Positions 1-8,628 of a stretch of DNA of 64,000 nucleotides are shown piece after piece. The notes beneath the pieces are model-generated. The model did no database searches, was not told where the DNA came from, and saw nothing but the letters and a program-made list of their open reading frames with translations. Each line of letters begins with the position of its first letter. Positions within the stretch are counted from its first letter, which is position 1. A program made the translations under genes and the position numbers. This DNA comes from Nitrospira sp. Lineage in GTDB: Bacteria; Nitrospirota; Nitrospiria; Nitrospirales; Nitrospiraceae. The stretch lies in assembly GCA_018242765.1 (NCBI GenBank), contig JAFEBH010000020.1, positions 62,001 to 126,000 of the forward strand, given 5' to 3'.

Positions 1-509
1 AGCGGCAAGCCTTCAAGTTGACGACTCTTGGCCTCGTTCCGTAGATAGACGCTCGTGATGTCCAATTCCTTCATGAGCACATTCGCGATCAGTTCCTTCC
101 GGCTATCCATGCCGAACGAAAGGCACTGCATGACCAGTAGTTGATCGTACCGATCCACGATCAAGCCTGGCAGTCGATCGCCTTCCGCATAAATCAGCCG
201 GTACGCATTGGACTGTGTAACGACGCGCTGCCGGAGGCGGATCGCCTGCTGAATTCGACCGCGCCAGAACGTTTCGTCGATTGGCTCATCCTCAAACGTG
301 AGGAGACGGACACGGATTTTCGAGGCGGGATTATAGAGACCACGTCCATAGAATTTCCCGTCGGCGGTCAGCACATCAACCAGGTCTCCAGCGGCTGCCT
401 GACCGACGAGCGATCCGACATGTCCGGCATAGAGCCACAGATGCCGACTTTCAGGACCGCGTGCAGCCGTGAGACGAACGTGGGCGGTCGGTGTCCTATC
501 ATTTCCCAT
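1..509 (-). CDS. RlmI-like class I SAM-dependent rRNA methyltransferase (5' part, runs off the window)
   Basis: The 169 visible residues match the N-terminal half of the RlmI/YccW family, which methylates a cytosine of 23S rRNA. Visible family features are a PUA-like start followed by YNPASKIRVRLLTF, then RLIYAEGDRLPGLIVDRY and VYLRNEAKSRQLEG. The last corresponds to the family segment just before the catalytic Rossmann domain, which lies beyond base 1. The ATG at 507-509 is preceded by a GAGGGG ribosome site about 11 bases upstream. The gene is divergent from the decarboxylase at 653. The specific target base cannot be judged without the C-terminal domain. Confidence 0.8.
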   Translation of the reverse strand, partial: MGNDRTPTAHVRLTAARGPESRHLWLYAGHVGSLVGQAAAGDLVDVLTADGKFYGRGLYNPASKIRVRLLTFEDEPIDETFWRGRIQQAIRLRQRVVTQSNAYRLIYAEGDRLPGLIVDRYDQLLVMQCLSFGMDSRKELIANVLMKELDITSVYLRNEAKSRQLEGLP

Positions 510-652
510 AACTATGGTTGCCCCTCATCTGATAAGTGAATGGTCACGCGCTGACCGCAGTACATCGCGTGTCGGCCGGTTGTTCTTGACGAACCGAAGT
601 CAGTATGTTTTCTTGAAGCTAGCTCGTCTCACTCTCCACGGAAAGCGAACTC

Positions 653-2314
653 ATGGATCACAAACCAACGATTGGATCCGTCGTCTTAGATCGATTGCAC
701 CATCTCGGTGTCCGACATATCTTCGGCATCCCCGGCGACTATGTCCTCTCCCTCTATCAACTGATCGAGGCCTCCCCTATTCGGCACATCGGAACCACAC
801 GGGAAGACTGCGCCGGGTTTGCGGCGGACGCCTATGCTCGCATTAACGGTATCGGAGCAGTCTGTGTCACCTATTGCGTCGGCGGGCTCAATACCGTCAA
901 CGCCATTGCCTGCGCCTATGCGGAACGGTCGCCGGTGGTGCTCCTGACCGGCTCCCCCGGTTTGTCCGAACGAACCCGCACGCCCTATCTGCATCATATG
1001 GTCCGCGACTTCGGGACGCAACGGGAAGTCTTTGAGCGGATGACCGTTGCCGCAGTCACGCTGGACGATCCCTTGACCGCCGAGCGCGAAATGGACCGGG
1101 CCTTTGCCGCCCTGCTGCGTTACCGCCGTCCTATTTATATCGAGGTTCCCAGGGACATGGTCCATTGTCCGCTCACCGGCGGCATGCGACCGATGTGCAT
1201 TGAGGATACACCAAGTGACCCGGCCGCGTTGGAAGAAGCGCTCAGTGAAGTACGGCTCATGCTGGCGTCGGCCAAACGCCCGGCCATGCTCGTGGGGGCA
1301 GAAGTCGGTCGGTTCGGCCTCCAGGATGATCTCACCCGGCTCGTCGAGCAACTGAATATTCCCATTGCCTCAACGCTGCTAGGAAAGTCGATCATTCGCG
1401 AAGACCATCCGCTCTATGTCGGCGTGTATGGCGGCCTCATCGCTCGAGAAGATGTCCAGCAGTTCATCAACGATTCCGACTGTCTGCTGATCCTGGGATC
1501 CGTCCTCTCCGATGTAGAAGATCTGGATGCGACGTCCCCATTGTTATCCGAAGGCCGAACCATCCATGCGACCGCCGACCGAGTCGCCATCAAACACCAC
1601 CGCTATGAATCCATCAAGTTCCAGGATTTCGTTCAAGGTCTGGTGCGATCGCCGCTCCCCTCTTTTTCGCGTTCCCAACGAACACTTCCGGCCAGAACGG
1701 TCCCGGCACCAGCGGATCCGGACCCGGACGCCCCCGTGACATTGGAAGGGCTCTTCCGGCATCTGGATACCGTACTCACAGAGAAGACCGTCGTGATCGC
1801 GGACGTGGGTGAATCCCTCTTTGCTGCGGCGGACCTGCATGTCCGCCATCGCTTCGAGTTCCTGTCACCGGCCTACTATACGTCGATGGGGTTTGCCGTC
1901 CCGGCAGCCTTAGGCGCCTCGTTCGCCGACCCGAGTCTACGACCGATCGTGTTGGTAGGAGATGGCGCCTTTCAAATGACCGGATCAGAACTGGCTAGCT
2001 GTGTCCGCTATGGGCAATCCCCGATTGTCATCCTTTTGAATAACCGTGGCTATTCTACCGAGCGAGAGATTTTGGAGGGCCCCTTTAACGACGTGCATGA
2101 ATGGCAATACGAAAAAATCTGCGACCTGATCGGAGGCGGGAAAGGTGTACGCGTGAGTACCCAGAGAGAATTCCAGCAGCATCTCGCCGCGGCATTGACC
2201 GATCACAATCGCCTCCATCTGCTGAACGTGCTCTTAAGCCCCAGCGACCGCTCCCCCGGCATGGTCCGCCTAGCCAGACGTCTGGGAAAGAAGCTGTCCA
2301 CCGATAAGCCATAG
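653..2314 (+). CDS. Thiamine-diphosphate-dependent 2-oxoacid decarboxylase (pyruvate/indolepyruvate decarboxylase family)
   Basis: At 553 residues the protein has the usual length of the PDC/IPDC family, which non-oxidatively decarboxylates 2-oxoacids to aldehydes. The order is ThDP-pyrimidine domain, central domain, ThDP-diphosphate domain. The activating Glu is E51 in TTREDCAGFAADAYAR. The cofactor motif runs from G436-D437-G438 to N463-N464 (LVGDGAF...LLNNRGY). The start MDHKPTIGSV is typical of the family, which begins with T-[IV]-G-x-[FV]-L. The substrate (pyruvate, indolepyruvate, phenylpyruvate or a branched oxoacid) cannot be assigned from motifs. It stands alone, 248 bases before the solute operon, with a short inverted repeat just after its stop. 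Confidence 0.85.
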   Translation: MDHKPTIGSVVLDRLHHLGVRHIFGIPGDYVLSLYQLIEASPIRHIGTTREDCAGFAADAYARINGIGAVCVTYCVGGLNTVNAIACAYAERSPVVLLTGSPGLSERTRTPYLHHMVRDFGTQREVFERMTVAAVTLDDPLTAEREMDRAFAALLRYRRPIYIEVPRDMVHCPLTGGMRPMCIEDTPSDPAALEEALSEVRLMLASAKRPAMLVGAEVGRFGLQDDLTRLVEQLNIPIASTLLGKSIIREDHPLYVGVYGGLIAREDVQQFINDSDCLLILGSVLSDVEDLDATSPLLSEGRTIHATADRVAIKHHRYESIKFQDFVQGLVRSPLPSFSRSQRTLPARTVPAPADPDPDAPVTLEGLFRHLDTVLTEKTVVIADVGESLFAAADLHVRHRFEFLSPAYYTSMGFAVPAALGASFADPSLRPIVLVGDGAFQMTGSELASCVRYGQSPIVILLNNRGYSTEREILEGPFNDVHEWQYEKICDLIGGGKGVRVSTQREFQQHLAAALTDHNRLHLLNVLLSPSDRSPGMVRLARRLGKKLSTDKP

Positions 2315-2345
2315 GGAAAACCATCCAGCCTGCCTGCTTTTCCCT
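2313..2345 (+). terminator. Possible stem-loop terminator after the decarboxylase gene
   Basis: AGGGAAAA (2313-2320) is complementary to TTTTCCCT (2338-2345), giving an 8-bp stem with a 17-base loop. It starts inside the stop codon. The loop is large and there is no clean T-run after the stem, so the terminator role is weakly supported. Confidence 0.3.
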
Positions 2346-2561
2346 ACACTCCGGATTTCCTTATTGGAGAATCACTTCCCGGTTTTGCCCCAAAGTCCCC
2401 ACAGGTGCGCCCATCCGCCAAAATACGCAGTGGCACGCCCCCTGCAGACTTGTTCTATTGCTTTGTGAGAGTCGGCTAGGCACAATAAACACTGGCATGC
2501 CTTATCGTCTTTATGCCGGATCAGCTTTCAGTCATAATCAGAGGCTGATCACGAGGACACC

Positions 2562-3806
2562 TTGTCGGATTTTTATCAAAATGGCGTCGTCACCGTCCTG
2601 CACCGGCTCGGCCAACCCAATACCGAGCAACTTGAGCAGGAACTGGAGCGGTACGCGAAGACAACTCCGATCGCGCTGGTCCTCCCTTCTCTCTATGCGG
2701 AACTGGAGCGCCCGGCGCTCAAACGCATCGTGGAGATTTTGACCGACGTTCGCTACATCAATGAAATTGTCATCTCCTTGGATCACGCCTCCGCTTTGGA
2801 ATTCAGGCTGGCCAAGCAATTCTTTTCCCAACTCCCTCAACGAGTCCGCGTCATCTGGAACGACGGCGCTCGTATTCAAGCCATCCTGAATGTGCTGGTC
2901 TCACACGAGATCGACATCGGACACCAAGGCAAAGGGCGCGGGTGTTGGACGGCCTACGGCTATGTCCTGGCCCGTGGGCAGAGCCAGGTCATCGCGCTCC
3001 ATGACTGCGACATTGTGAGTTACGATCGGCAGTATCTTGCTCGCCTTTGTTACCCCATCGCCAATCCGAATCTTGCCTACGAATTCTGTAAAGGCTACTA
3101 CAGCCGTGTGACGGACCGGATGCATGGGCGCGTGACCCGGCTCTTCATCACACCGCTCATTCGCAGTCTACAATTGCTGGTTGGGCCGCATCCCCTCCTC
3201 TCGTTCCTGGATAGTTTCCGCTACCCGCTGGCCGGCGAATTTGCGATGGTACGAGACTTAGCCTGGATCAATCGTATTCCTGGCGATTGGGGACTCGAAG
3301 TGGGCATGTTGGCCGAGGTCTACCGGAATTGTGCGCTCCGGCGAATCTGCCAAGCCGATATCGCCGATGCCTATGAACACAAGCATCAAACTCTCTCCAC
3401 TCATAATCCGGATGCCGGCCTCCTGAAAATGTGCGTGGACATCACCAAATCGCTCTTCCGCAACCTGGCAAGCGAGGGATTGGTCCTGTCGGAAAGCACC
3501 CTCAAGACCTTGCGAGCGACGTACCTGCAGGCCGCGCAGGAAGCCATTAGCCGCTATGAAAATGATGCGGCGATCAACAGCCTGCGCTTCGACCGCCATG
3601 AAGAGCGTCGCGCGGTTGAAGTGTTTCTGCGCGGAATGACGCTGGCCACCGATAGTTTTCTTGAAGACCCGCTGGGTGTCCCCATGATCTCGAACTGGAG
3701 CCGTGTGACCCACGCCGTCCCCGATATCTTCCATCGGCTCATGGATGCGGTCGAGCAAGACCATGCCTGGGATCCCGCAGCCGAAACACGGCAGCCTGTC
3801 TCATGA
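2562..3806 (+). CDS. gpgS: Glucosyl-3-phosphoglycerate synthase-like glycosyltransferase (GT81 type)
   Basis: This 414-residue protein is predicted to transfer glucose from an NDP-glucose to 3-phosphoglycerate, the first step of glucosylglycerate synthesis. The GpgS pattern is present in order: GKGRG (123-127), metal-binding DCD (148-150) inside ALHDCDIVSYD, KGYYSR (177-182), PLAGE (222-226) and WGLEVG (243-248). The start is TTG at 2562 with GAGGA 4 bases upstream, so the exact start is a little uncertain. The stop overlaps the next glycosyltransferase by 4 bases, and a matching phosphatase lies two genes on. The family also holds mannosyl-3-phosphoglycerate synthases, so the sugar (Glc versus Man) is inference; the GLEVG and LAGE signature favours the GpgS side. 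Confidence 0.75.
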   Translation: MSDFYQNGVVTVLHRLGQPNTEQLEQELERYAKTTPIALVLPSLYAELERPALKRIVEILTDVRYINEIVISLDHASALEFRLAKQFFSQLPQRVRVIWNDGARIQAILNVLVSHEIDIGHQGKGRGCWTAYGYVLARGQSQVIALHDCDIVSYDRQYLARLCYPIANPNLAYEFCKGYYSRVTDRMHGRVTRLFITPLIRSLQLLVGPHPLLSFLDSFRYPLAGEFAMVRDLAWINRIPGDWGLEVGMLAEVYRNCALRRICQADIADAYEHKHQTLSTHNPDAGLLKMCVDITKSLFRNLASEGLVLSESTLKTLRATYLQAAQEAISRYENDAAINSLRFDRHEERRAVEVFLRGMTLATDSFLEDPLGVPMISNWSRVTHAVPDIFHRLMDAVEQDHAWDPAAETRQPVS

Positions 3807-5131
3807 TGAACAACGGCCTGATTCCACTCACTGCTGAAACCGAAGATTTGCTGGATGCGGTCCACCATGCCGACATTCTCGTCGGCATTCCCAGCTTCAA
3901 CAATGCGAAGACCATCGGCCATGTCGTTCGCGCAGTCGGCGCAGGCCTAGCCAAATATTTCCATGGATATCGCGCCGTCCTGGTCAACTCTGACGGGGGC
4001 TCCACCGATGAAACCCCGGCCATTGTGGCCCATACCATGGTTGATCTCGAACCGCTCTTCATCAGCGATCGGCAAAGCACACTCCACCGGATCGTGACGC
4101 CCTATCATGGAATCCCCGGCAAAGGTAGCGCATTCCGCACCATTTTTGAGATCGCCCGACGGCTCAAAGTGAAAGCCTGTGCCGTAGTCGATTCGGATGT
4201 GCGAAGCATCACGCCCGAATGGATGGAGCTGCTCCTTCGCCCCATCATCAAAGAAGGGTACGACTACGTAGCACCCTATTATCGACGCCACAAATACGAC
4301 GGGACCATCACAAACAGCATCGCCTATCCCTTGACTCGCACCCTCTACGGCCAAGAAGTTCGTCAGCCGATCGGAGGAGATTTTGGATTCACCGGAGATC
4401 TTGCTCAACACTACCTCGAAAAGCACGTCTGGGAATCCGATATCGCGCGGTTTGGCATCGACATTTGGATGACGACTGAAGCCATCACGAACGGCGCCAA
4501 GGTCTGTCAGAGTTTTCTCGGTGCCAAGATTCATGACCCGAAGGATCCGGCCGCCGACCTCTCATCCATGTTACGACAGGTTGTGGGAGCCTTATTCGCC
4601 TTGATGGAAGCCCATGCCCCCACCTGGCTGGCTGTCACCGAATCACGGAAGGTGCCGCTCTTTGGCTTCCAATACGAGGTCGGTGTTGAGCCGGTGAACG
4701 TCAATGTGGAACGGATGGTGGACTTGTTTCATCTCGGCCTGACCGACCTCCACGACATTTGGACACGAATGCTCTCCGAAGAGGTCCTTGGCCAACTGTC
4801 TCGGCTTCGAGACGTTCCTGCGCGGGACTTCCGTATCCCTGACTCCTTGTGGGCGCACATCATTTACGATGCCGCCCTGGCCCATCATCGCAATGTCCTC
4901 CCACAGGAGCATCTCTTGAAGGCATTGACCCCGCTCTATTTAGGAAAGACCGCCTCATTCGTGCTGGACAGTCAGGGACTGACGACCGCGGAAGCCGAAC
5001 ACCTGATCGAAACACTCTGCCGAACATTTGAAAAAGAGAAAGAGTATCTTGTGAGTCGTTGGCCTCAGTCTTATGATGTGCGGGACGTCGTCAGTACTGC
5101 CCCCTCGAGGCCTGAAAGGAGCCAGCCATGA
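3803..5131 (+). CDS. GT-A fold glycosyltransferase, mannosylglycerate synthase/GT2-like, second enzyme of the solute operon
   Basis: A 442-residue nucleotide-sugar transferase. It shows an N-terminal Rossmann strand ILVGIPSFNNAKTIG, SDGGSTDET (63-71), PGKGSA (105-110), a DSD metal motif (130-132) in VVDSDVRSITPEW, an acceptor-loop segment GGDFGFTGDL (191-200) and FGIDIWMT (217-224). The PGKG...DxD...GG[DE]...GID layout resembles single-step mannosylglycerate synthase (GT78) and GT2 enzymes that extend glucosylglycerate. It overlaps the GpgS-like gene by 4 bases (ATGA) and the following membrane gene by 4 bases, so all three are translationally coupled. A plausible role is adding a second sugar to glucosylglycerate, or making a parallel glycosylglycerate. 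The acceptor and donor are not determined by sequence. Confidence 0.65.
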   Translation: MMNNGLIPLTAETEDLLDAVHHADILVGIPSFNNAKTIGHVVRAVGAGLAKYFHGYRAVLVNSDGGSTDETPAIVAHTMVDLEPLFISDRQSTLHRIVTPYHGIPGKGSAFRTIFEIARRLKVKACAVVDSDVRSITPEWMELLLRPIIKEGYDYVAPYYRRHKYDGTITNSIAYPLTRTLYGQEVRQPIGGDFGFTGDLAQHYLEKHVWESDIARFGIDIWMTTEAITNGAKVCQSFLGAKIHDPKDPAADLSSMLRQVVGALFALMEAHAPTWLAVTESRKVPLFGFQYEVGVEPVNVNVERMVDLFHLGLTDLHDIWTRMLSEEVLGQLSRLRDVPARDFRIPDSLWAHIIYDAALAHHRNVLPQEHLLKALTPLYLGKTASFVLDSQGLTTAEAEHLIETLCRTFEKEKEYLVSRWPQSYDVRDVVSTAPSRPERSQP

Positions 5132-5835
5132 CGTCAACCTGGGAACAGACGTTACTCGGACCCGTGACGGCGCTTGGTGAGACTGTGCTCGCCATCCTTC
5201 CCAAGGTCCTGGCCATGATGATCCTTCTGCTGGTCGGTCTGGTCGTGGCCTGGGGAGCCGGCCATTTTACGGAACGCCTACTTCGGATGATCGGCCTGGA
5301 TCGACTCTGTGATCGGATCGGGATCGCAGCCGCCCTCCTCAGGGGAGGCATCAAGACGGATCCTTCCTATATCATCGGCCGAATCACCTACTGGCTCATC
5401 GTCATTTTTTCTACCACCGCCTCGCTGGGCGCGCTCAACGTGGCCCCAATCAATGAAGCTGCCCACTCGCTGTTGTCCTATATTCCACACCTAGTCACGG
5501 CCGCCGTTATCGGCATCATCGGTTATCTGGTCTCAAATTTCGTGTCTCAGGCCGTCTTGATCGCCGCTGTCAATGCGGGATTGCCCCCGGCTCGCTGGAT
5601 TGCCGCCGGTACACGCTGGGGCATTCAACTTCTGACGGTCGCCATGGCGCTTGAACAGCTTGGAATCGCTCAGCATATCGTGGTAGTTGGGTTTGGGATT
5701 ACCTGGGGCGGCCTGGTTCTAGCCGCGGCGCTCGCCCTGGGATTGGGCGGCAAAGATCTTGCTAAGGATTTCTTGGAGCGACGCCTGATCGGACACTCGC
5801 GTTCACAGGTCAACGAAGACTTACGACACCTATAA
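5128..5835 (+). CDS. MscS-like conserved-TM-helix membrane protein lacking the soluble channel domain
   Basis: This 235-residue integral membrane protein has about five hydrophobic helices (near 22-44, 85-105, 113-135, 150-170 and 178-198). The conserved segment from GFGITWGGLVLAAALALGLGGKDLAKDFLERR resembles the TM_helix/TM3 repeat of the small-conductance mechanosensitive channel superfamily, with its Gly/Ala-rich pore-type helix. The beta-domain and C-terminal vestibule that follow TM3 in true MscS are absent. It is coupled on both sides (ATGA overlap with the glycosyltransferase, 2-base gap to the phosphatase). Placed in a solute-synthesis operon, an osmotic export or sensing role is an attractive inference. 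Channel activity is unproven. Confidence 0.65.
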   Translation: MTSTWEQTLLGPVTALGETVLAILPKVLAMMILLLVGLVVAWGAGHFTERLLRMIGLDRLCDRIGIAAALLRGGIKTDPSYIIGRITYWLIVIFSTTASLGALNVAPINEAAHSLLSYIPHLVTAAVIGIIGYLVSNFVSQAVLIAAVNAGLPPARWIAAGTRWGIQLLTVAMALEQLGIAQHIVVVGFGITWGGLVLAAALALGLGGKDLAKDFLERRLIGHSRSQVNEDLRHL

Positions 5836-5837
5836 CG

Positions 5838-6713
5838 ATGCCACGCTACCTCCTACTGACAGACCTAGACGGCTCTCTGCTCGACAGCGAGACCTATTCC
5901 TTCGACGAGGCGCGACCGGCATTGGATGCCCTTCGTGCCGAGCATATTCCCATCATCCTCGTCTCGGGAAAGACTCGTGCGGAAATCGAGCCACTGCGGG
6001 AACGCCTTGATCATCAGCATCCGTTCATCGTCGAGAACGGTGCAGCGGTGTATGTCCCACTTGAAACCTTCGGCTTCCAGCCCGAGCGATCACGCCGTCG
6101 TACCGCTTTTCATGTCATCGAGCTCGGTACCCCGTACGCACTGCTCCGCGATGTCCTGCGGCAAATTGAGGAAGCCGTAGGGACCCCACTCCAAGGATTC
6201 GGCGACCTCTCGGTCGACGAGATTATGGCGACGACAGGATTGATACGAGAGGATGCGCTGCGGGCCAAACTTCGGGAGTTTGATGAACCCTTCCTTGTCA
6301 ACGGTCCACCCAAACTGATTGAGGAAATTTGCCGACAGATCGTCACACGAGGTCTAAACTGGACCAGAGGGGGGCGATTCTTTCACCTGACCGGCAATAA
6401 CGACAAAGGCCGAGCCGCAGAGATCCTGCTCCGCTGCTATAGACGACAGGGGCAGTTACAAGACCCTCCCGAGAATATTGAGACGATCGGTATTGGCGAT
6501 AGCCTCAATGACCTTCCGCTCCTCCTGACGGTCGATCATCCGGTATTGGTGCAACGACCCGATGGCTCGTATGATCCGGACATCAATCTCCCAAACCTCA
6601 TCCGAGCCCCAGGGATCGGTCCTGTCGGCTGGAACCGGGTCGTCCTCCAACTCCTTCGTCAGACCGCCCACGACACATCCCGTGAACGGGCCGTCAATAT
6701 CAGAGTCACCTAG
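5838..6713 (+). CDS. gpgP: Glucosyl-3-phosphoglycerate / mannosyl-3-phosphoglycerate phosphatase (HAD-IIB)
   Basis: A 291-residue HAD hydrolase of the MpgP/GpgP group, expected to remove phosphate from glycosyl-3-phosphoglycerate and release the compatible solute. Motif I is TDLDGSLLD (8-16, nucleophile D9 and acid D11), followed by VSGKTRAE (motif II region), HPFIVENGAA, K190 in NNDKGRA (motif III) and GIGDSLNDLPLL (motif IV, about 218-229). It starts 2 bases after the upstream membrane gene and ends the operon. The close pairing with a GpgS-like synthase supports the pathway call. Sugar specificity in this phosphatase family is relaxed and cannot be read from the sequence. Confidence 0.75.
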   Translation: MPRYLLLTDLDGSLLDSETYSFDEARPALDALRAEHIPIILVSGKTRAEIEPLRERLDHQHPFIVENGAAVYVPLETFGFQPERSRRRTAFHVIELGTPYALLRDVLRQIEEAVGTPLQGFGDLSVDEIMATTGLIREDALRAKLREFDEPFLVNGPPKLIEEICRQIVTRGLNWTRGGRFFHLTGNNDKGRAAEILLRCYRRQGQLQDPPENIETIGIGDSLNDLPLLLTVDHPVLVQRPDGSYDPDINLPNLIRAPGIGPVGWNRVVLQLLRQTAHDTSRERAVNIRVT

Positions 6714-6743
6714 CATTCACGGGACGGCAAAGCCCCTCTCCAT

Positions 6744-7187
6744 CTAATCCTCAGCCGGGTTAATGATATGCAACCCGGCTGACTTCGAGGCCGCCAAGAG
6801 CTGCGTATCCGTACTGACGACCGTCAATCGCAACGGTTTCAGTTCCAACGCCAAGGCAAGATGCATCACCTGGGAAGAACGAAGAAAGGGATACTCCAAG
6901 ACCAGCTCCTTCGTGGCCAAATAGGTCTCCATCTGAGGAGCGATGAACTGATAGAGTCCCTGTTTGGATTCGATTTCAAACTTGTACAGCACCGAGTAAC
7001 AATCATCTCGTGTGATCTGCCCTTCGTGAGCACGGGCACAGAGGACGGAATAGAAATCCGTCACGGTCCAGGTTGGGACAATGGCGACCCTGCCACGCTT
7101 CACCATCAACTTATTGACGATGCGTGTCCCCCGCTCCATACTGTAGCGTTTCACCAGCGCAGTCGAGTCGTAGTAGTAGTATGGCAT
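6744..7187 (-). CDS. PIN-domain protein, VapC-like toxin candidate with a degenerate acidic site
   Basis: 147 residues, the usual PIN/VapC size. The first acid is D7 in YYYYDSTALVKRY. The second acidic position is Asp rather than the usual Glu (TVTDFYSVLCAR). The position that is normally Asp in R-x-x-D-A-[LI]-H-L-A is Gln here (RSSQVMHLALALE), while the last Asp is kept (VVSTDTQLLAASKSAGL). PIN toxins are metal-dependent RNases, so loss of one acid may weaken or remove activity. A small basic protein is encoded 4 bases upstream, fitting a toxin-antitoxin pair. It faces the solute operon convergently. Confidence 0.7.
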   Translation of the reverse strand: MPYYYYDSTALVKRYSMERGTRIVNKLMVKRGRVAIVPTWTVTDFYSVLCARAHEGQITRDDCYSVLYKFEIESKQGLYQFIAPQMETYLATKELVLEYPFLRSSQVMHLALALELKPLRLTVVSTDTQLLAASKSAGLHIINPAED

Positions 7188-7191
7188 TCGG

Positions 7192-7461
7192 TTACCCCCT
7201 CCCTTTCAGAATGATGTCGGCAAGCGGTCCTTGAAGCTTGGACAGTCGGTCTTGTAGTTCGTCGAGCGGAGCTTCCTCGTACCCTTCTTTTCGCAAGGTA
7301 TCGGCAAGATTTCCCCTATTAAACGATGCCGTGTCCGCCTTGAGACGCTCGTTCAATCGCCGTTTGGCCAGGCGGCTTGATACTTTTTGTCCGGACTTGG
7401 TCAACCCCCGCCCCCTGCTACGTGGAGCCCGACTGACGGATAGTTCGTCTGTTTTCTTCAC
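7192..7461 (-). CDS. Small basic protein upstream of the PIN gene, putative antitoxin
   Basis: 89 residues beginning at GTG (7459-7461), with a strong GAGGAGG site 7-8 bases upstream (7469-7476). The N-terminal half is Lys/Arg/Ser-rich (SRAPRSRGRGLTKSGQK, RLAKRRLNERLK) and may bind nucleic acid. The C-terminal half is acidic and amphipathic (LDELQDRLSKLQGPLADII), as in toxin-wrapping antitoxin tails. I do not recognise a named antitoxin family. The 4-base gap to the PIN gene is the main evidence for a paired function. Confidence 0.6.
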   Translation of the reverse strand: MKKTDELSVSRAPRSRGRGLTKSGQKVSSRLAKRRLNERLKADTASFNRGNLADTLRKEGYEEAPLDELQDRLSKLQGPLADIILKGRG

Positions 7462-7491
7462 GATTCACGCCTCCTCATGATGAGTGTTGGT

Positions 7492-8628
7492 TTACCGCTT
7501 CCCTGCAGACGCTTCCCGTGGACAACCGGCAGGCATCGCTGCGGTCGCCGGCACTGTGGCCTCACCGAAAATATGTGCCGCAATCAACGGTGCCACCTCC
7601 GTTGAAAATTCTTGTTGGATCACTCGCAGTGCCTTCGCCGTCGCCTCCCGCTCAGTCAGATGTCCTTCTTTTCCACCTCGTGCGATGGCTCCGACGACCC
7701 GTTGCGTGGCACGCTCCACAATCTCCAAATCGCTGCACCACCGGATATACCTAAAGTTCGGATCCTGCACCTCAATCGGGAAAAGGCGAGTCATGCCCCG
7801 AATCAGTAATTCCGAAGACTGCACGTCCTCCCCTCCCAAATCAGCTGTGACATGAAATCCCTCACGAACCAGCCCTTGGGCCAGCGCCCGTTGAATCGGC
7901 TCTGCCTGGTCTCCAGAAATCTGCAGAACCACACCCAAATTCGAGGAGAGGAAGTGCGTCAACTCGCCGGACAATTCTCCGACTCGATATCCGGAGGAAA
8001 CCCCCTGTCCGCTTGAGCGAATCACCCGCAAATCGGTATTGTATGCCTCCCGCAGCACCAGATTCCGGCCGGCCCGCCGAAGTGCGCGCACCTTTGCAAG
8101 TTTGTCGGTCGTCTGCCGTGCTTCTTCCACATCCGCTTCGATCTCACGGTCCAACATCACTATCTTGTCCGTCACCGACGCCTCCGCCTGGGAGCGGTTT
8201 ACAACTGCCAATGCGTAATGCACTCTCATCCCAGCGTCGTACCACGCATCCCCAATGCTCACACTTTCAAGTACCTTGTCGGTCGATACCTTCGTCACGT
8301 GATCAATGGTCAGCCGCCGCTCAGCACTTGCGACCTCCTGATGCTCAGTGACAAGGTAGGCTTCCCAATCTTTGGCTTGGGCCGCGACTTCCACCTTAAA
8401 GATACGCGCCACAGCGGCATAGGCTTGATTCTCGGCCGTGCTTCGGCTCTCGCCTTGACCGACCCCGGTCAGATACTGGGACGATGGATAGTCTGACGCT
8501 CGGCCATCGACCCACTCAGGCTTGTTCTTACCGCCCAACCACGCACATCCACCTACTCCAATCACACCACAGAGACAGAGAACGCCCAGTATGCCTCTCT
8601 GAACTGATGATTCATGACCGCGCCTCAC
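7492..8628 (-). CDS. LPP20-family lipoprotein (C-terminally extended)
   Basis: I choose the GTG at 8626-8628, which overlaps the upstream stop by 4 bases (GTGA). It gives a 378-residue precursor with a clean lipoprotein signal (VRRGHESSVQRGILGVL...) ending in lipobox GVGGC. The LPP20 core follows directly (KPEWVDG...YLTGVGQG...AENQAYAAVARIFKVEV). About 200 further residues include an acidic coiled segment (IEADVEEARQTTDKLAKVRAL) and a C-terminal alpha/beta region. The protein is probably anchored in the outer membrane. It is downstream of a TPR lipoprotein and near an LpoB-like lipoprotein, a neighbourhood typical of envelope-associated lipoprotein sets. The biochemical role of LPP20 proteins is unknown. 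Confidence 0.75.
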   Translation of the reverse strand: MRRGHESSVQRGILGVLCLCGVIGVGGCAWLGGKNKPEWVDGRASDYPSSQYLTGVGQGESRSTAENQAYAAVARIFKVEVAAQAKDWEAYLVTEHQEVASAERRLTIDHVTKVSTDKVLESVSIGDAWYDAGMRVHYALAVVNRSQAEASVTDKIVMLDREIEADVEEARQTTDKLAKVRALRRAGRNLVLREAYNTDLRVIRSSGQGVSSGYRVGELSGELTHFLSSNLGVVLQISGDQAEPIQRALAQGLVREGFHVTADLGGEDVQSSELLIRGMTRLFPIEVQDPNFRYIRWCSDLEIVERATQRVVGAIARGGKEGHLTEREATAKALRVIQQEFSTEVAPLIAAHIFGEATVPATAAMPAGCPREASAGKR

